The position numbers were made by a program, and so were the translations under genes. From positions 1 through 16,515 of the forward strand of contig JAFAFF010000285.1 in assembly GCA_023423605.1 (NCBI GenBank): a stretch of DNA of 16,515 nucleotides, in the 5' to 3' direction. Shown piece by piece: positions 15,093 to 16,515 of this stretch. Each line of letters starts with the position of its first letter. The first letter of the stretch is position 1. The DNA is from Pseudomonadota bacterium (GTDB taxonomy: Bacteria > Pseudomonadota > Gammaproteobacteria > Xanthomonadales > Xanthomonadaceae). A model generated the notes under the pieces. It was not told where the DNA came from, searched no databases, and worked only from the letters and a program-made list of their open reading frames with translations.

Positions 15093-15419
15093 TTAGGCTG
15101 CTGCGATAGTGGCCGTTTGCGGCCCCTCTTCGGCGAAGGTGAACGGGACCGTGTGTGCGCCCCGCGAGGTTAGGTTCTCCAGCAGACGGTCGTTACTGGA
15201 GGCGATGGCCTGCTTCGACGCCAGAGTGCGCACGGCTAGGCAACTGTGCCCAGCCAACGCGGCATCGGCTTGCCATTCCAGCAGGCCTACGCGCAGCAGT
15301 GCCTGCTTTGGCGAGGCTACAAAGCAGTCGCGGAACGCATCATCGGTGGCGAGTAGGGTCAGGAGTTGGTGGGCACTGGCCAGAGGGAATGGCGGGTGCG
15401 AGGTCGCGGATTGATCCAT
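15093..15419 (-). CDS. NHLP-related RiPP precursor peptide (putative modified peptide)
   Basis: The peptide has 108 residues. The N-terminal part (about residues 13-50) has the nitrile-hydratase-leader-like pattern of a helix, T-D-D-A-F-R-D-C-F at 25-33, a S-P-K-Q-A-L helix, and a G-L near 45. The C-terminal half contains C60-L-A-V, L-L-E-N-L-T at 79-84, and P92-F-T-F. Its only cysteines are C32 and C60. The conserved C-L-A and P-F-x-F blocks, shared with the broken copy at 12819-13065, are candidates for core or recognition sequence; no Gly-Gly cleavage site is seen. The ATG at 15419 has GGGAG 8 bases upstream; an in-frame TTG at 15449 would add 10 residues, but lacks an SD. It is the likely substrate of the convergent dehydrogenase. 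Family assignment (NHLP-related RiPP peptide / putative modified peptide) is from memory of the pattern and context. No peptidase-transporter lies in this window. Confidence 0.82.
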   Translation of the reverse strand: MDQSATSHPPFPLASAHQLLTLLATDDAFRDCFVASPKQALLRVGLLEWQADAALAGHSCLAVRTLASKQAIASSNDRLLENLTSRGAHTVPFTFAEEGPQTATIAAA

Positions 15420-15435
15420 TGCATCTACTCCCGTG

Positions 15436-15463
15436 GTTGGATTGTCCAACGAGAAGAATTAGA
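15436..15463 (-). promoter_or_regulatory. Inverted repeat and possible -10 upstream of the precursor gene
   Basis: On the minus strand GTTGGA-CAA-TCCAAC (15450-15436) is a perfect 6-bp inverted repeat with a 3-base centre, ending 3 bases before the GGGAG Shine-Dalgarno. Just upstream TCTAAT (15463-15458) matches 5 of 6 of the -10 consensus; no good -35 is seen. The repeat would sit at the start of the mRNA and could be an operator or a small 5' hairpin limiting ribosome access. Confidence 0.35.
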
Positions 15464-15511
15464 TGACTGGCACGGCACTCTACGGCATCTTCAGCCTAGC
15501 GACAGTAACGC

Positions 15512-16515
15512 TTAACCCGTCTCGAAATCCACCAGCACGGCCCCGTCCAGTACCTGCTGGCCGGGCTGCACGCGGAAACCATTCACCGTGCCATCGGCCG
15601 GGGCCTGCAGGGTGTGCTCCATCTTCATCGCTTCCAGCACCACCAGCGGCGTGCCACGCTTCACCTGCGTGCCGGCGTCCACCAGGGTAGCGACGATCTT
15701 CCCCGGCATCGGCGCCAGCAGGCTTCCCGCGTCGGCCACTGCATTATCCGATTCGCCCACCGGATCGTGCAGGGTAAAGCGGTGCTGGCCATCGGCGCCG
15801 AACAGGTATAGCTGATCGCCTTCGCGCAGCAGCTGCAGCGACCAGAGGCGGCCCTCCAGCTGCACGGACAGGCTGTTGCCGGTGGCGCTGCCAACCACCG
15901 CCGACGGCGCCGCGTCATCGCACTGCACGCGCCAGCCACCGGCCTGCGTCCACACCTTCAGCGTGTGCCGGCGCTCGCCCTGTTGCAGCGGCAGCACGCG
16001 CGCTGCGGACGCACCCAGGCGCCAACCATCCTGCACCTGCCACGGCGAATGCGGATCGCGCGCATCGCTGCCGGCCGGCGCGGTGCTGGCCACGGCGGCG
16101 ATGGCCGCCAGTTGCCACAGCGCATCGTCGCTGTCGCCCACGGCGCTCAGTGCAGCCTGTTCGCGTTCGATCAGCGCGGTGTCCAGCTTCGCGTTCGCGA
16201 ACGAATCGGTGTTCACCAGCCGGCGCAGGAAGCCGGCGTTGGTGGTCACGCCCACCACCTGGCAGTCGGCCAGGGCCTGGCTCATGCGGCGCAGCGCGGC
16301 CTCGCGGTCCACGTCCCAGACGATCAGCTTGGCGATCATCGGGTCGTAGTACGGGGTGATGCTGTCGCCTTCCTCGACACCGGTATCCACGCGCACGTTC
16401 GCCGAGGGCGTCGGCAGGCGCAGGCGGCGCAGGGTGCCGGTGGACGGCAGGAAACCACGGTCGGCATCTTCGGCATACAGGCGCGCTTCGATGGCATGGC
16501 CGTGGATGGCCAGCT
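15512..16515 (-). CDS. Biotin-dependent acyl-CoA carboxylase alpha subunit (probably methylcrotonyl-CoA carboxylase), C-terminal part
   Basis: The gene runs off the right edge; about 333 C-terminal residues are visible. The visible part opens with the end of the biotin-carboxylase domain (G-H-A-I-E-A-R-L-Y-A-E-D, then L-P-S-T-G, Y-Y-D-P-M-I-A-K), continues through a linker/BT-like region, and ends with a biotinyl carrier domain. The biotin attachment motif E-A-M-K-M-E-H has its Lys at 15623-15625, 36 residues from the C-terminus as usual. Such subunits carboxylate biotin with ATP and bicarbonate and pass the group to a carboxyltransferase partner. The linker composition and length fit 3-methylcrotonyl-CoA carboxylase (leucine catabolism), but propionyl- or geranyl-CoA carboxylase cannot be ruled out. 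The gene ends 92 bp before the RiPP precursor start on the same strand; they are probably unrelated. Confidence 0.9.
   Translation of the reverse strand, partial: LAIHGHAIEARLYAEDADRGFLPSTGTLRRLRLPTPSANVRVDTGVEEGDSITPYYDPMIAKLIVWDVDREAALRRMSQALADCQVVGVTTNAGFLRRLVNTDSFANAKLDTALIEREQAALSAVGDSDDALWQLAAIAAVASTAPAGSDARDPHSPWQVQDGWRLGASAARVLPLQQGERRHTLKVWTQAGGWRVQCDDAAPSAVVGSATGNSLSVQLEGRLWSLQLLREGDQLYLFGADGQHRFTLHDPVGESDNAVADAGSLLAPMPGKIVATLVDAGTQVKRGTPLVVLEAMKMEHTLQAPADGTVNGFRVQPGQQVLDGAVLVDFETG

Overview
The window looks like chromosomal DNA of a Stenotrophomonas species or a close Xanthomonadaceae relative. It has high-GC codon use, and it carries SMAG-type palindromes (GTAG-tagged REP elements, a hallmark of S. 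maltophilia). It also has a divergent LysR regulator next to aceB-aceA, and a neighbouring signalling pair that resembles one known in Xanthomonas campestris. I read everything by eye; no alignment or search was run.

Left part (1-4673): a long unrecognised protein with a low-complexity N-terminus and two related C-terminal modules comes first. An MFS transporter of the YnfM type follows, then an unlisted 42-residue membrane protein. A SMAG palindrome separates these from a convergent YnfL-like LysR regulator.

Middle (4832-9138): this is a glyoxylate-shunt locus. A LysR regulator diverges from aceB (malate synthase A), with a palindromic candidate operator between them. A REP array of three units with an 89-bp period fills the gap to aceA (isocitrate lyase). 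The first REP unit supplies the aceB stop codon, and a REP-like hairpin follows aceA.

Right part (9290-15419) is the most interesting block. A cyclic-nucleotide-binding GGDEF protein sits 12 bp upstream of a class III cyclase/TM/TolB-like/TPR protein. They resemble the X. campestris cGMP-to-c-di-GMP relay, and the cyclase matches the family named 'putative peptide modification system cyclase'. Downstream lie a SagB-like 'peptide maturation dehydrogenase' and, facing it, a 108-residue NHLP-like peptide. I read these as a RiPP enzyme and its precursor. Between the cyclase and the intact pair are remains of a second set: a precursor gene broken by one apparent extra base, and a dehydrogenase remnant with frameshifts and a large internal deletion. 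The block therefore seems to join nucleotide second-messenger signalling to a barely characterised RiPP system that has been duplicated and partly lost.

Right edge (15512-16515): the C-terminal part of a biotin-dependent acyl-CoA carboxylase alpha subunit, most likely methylcrotonyl-CoA carboxylase, running off the window.
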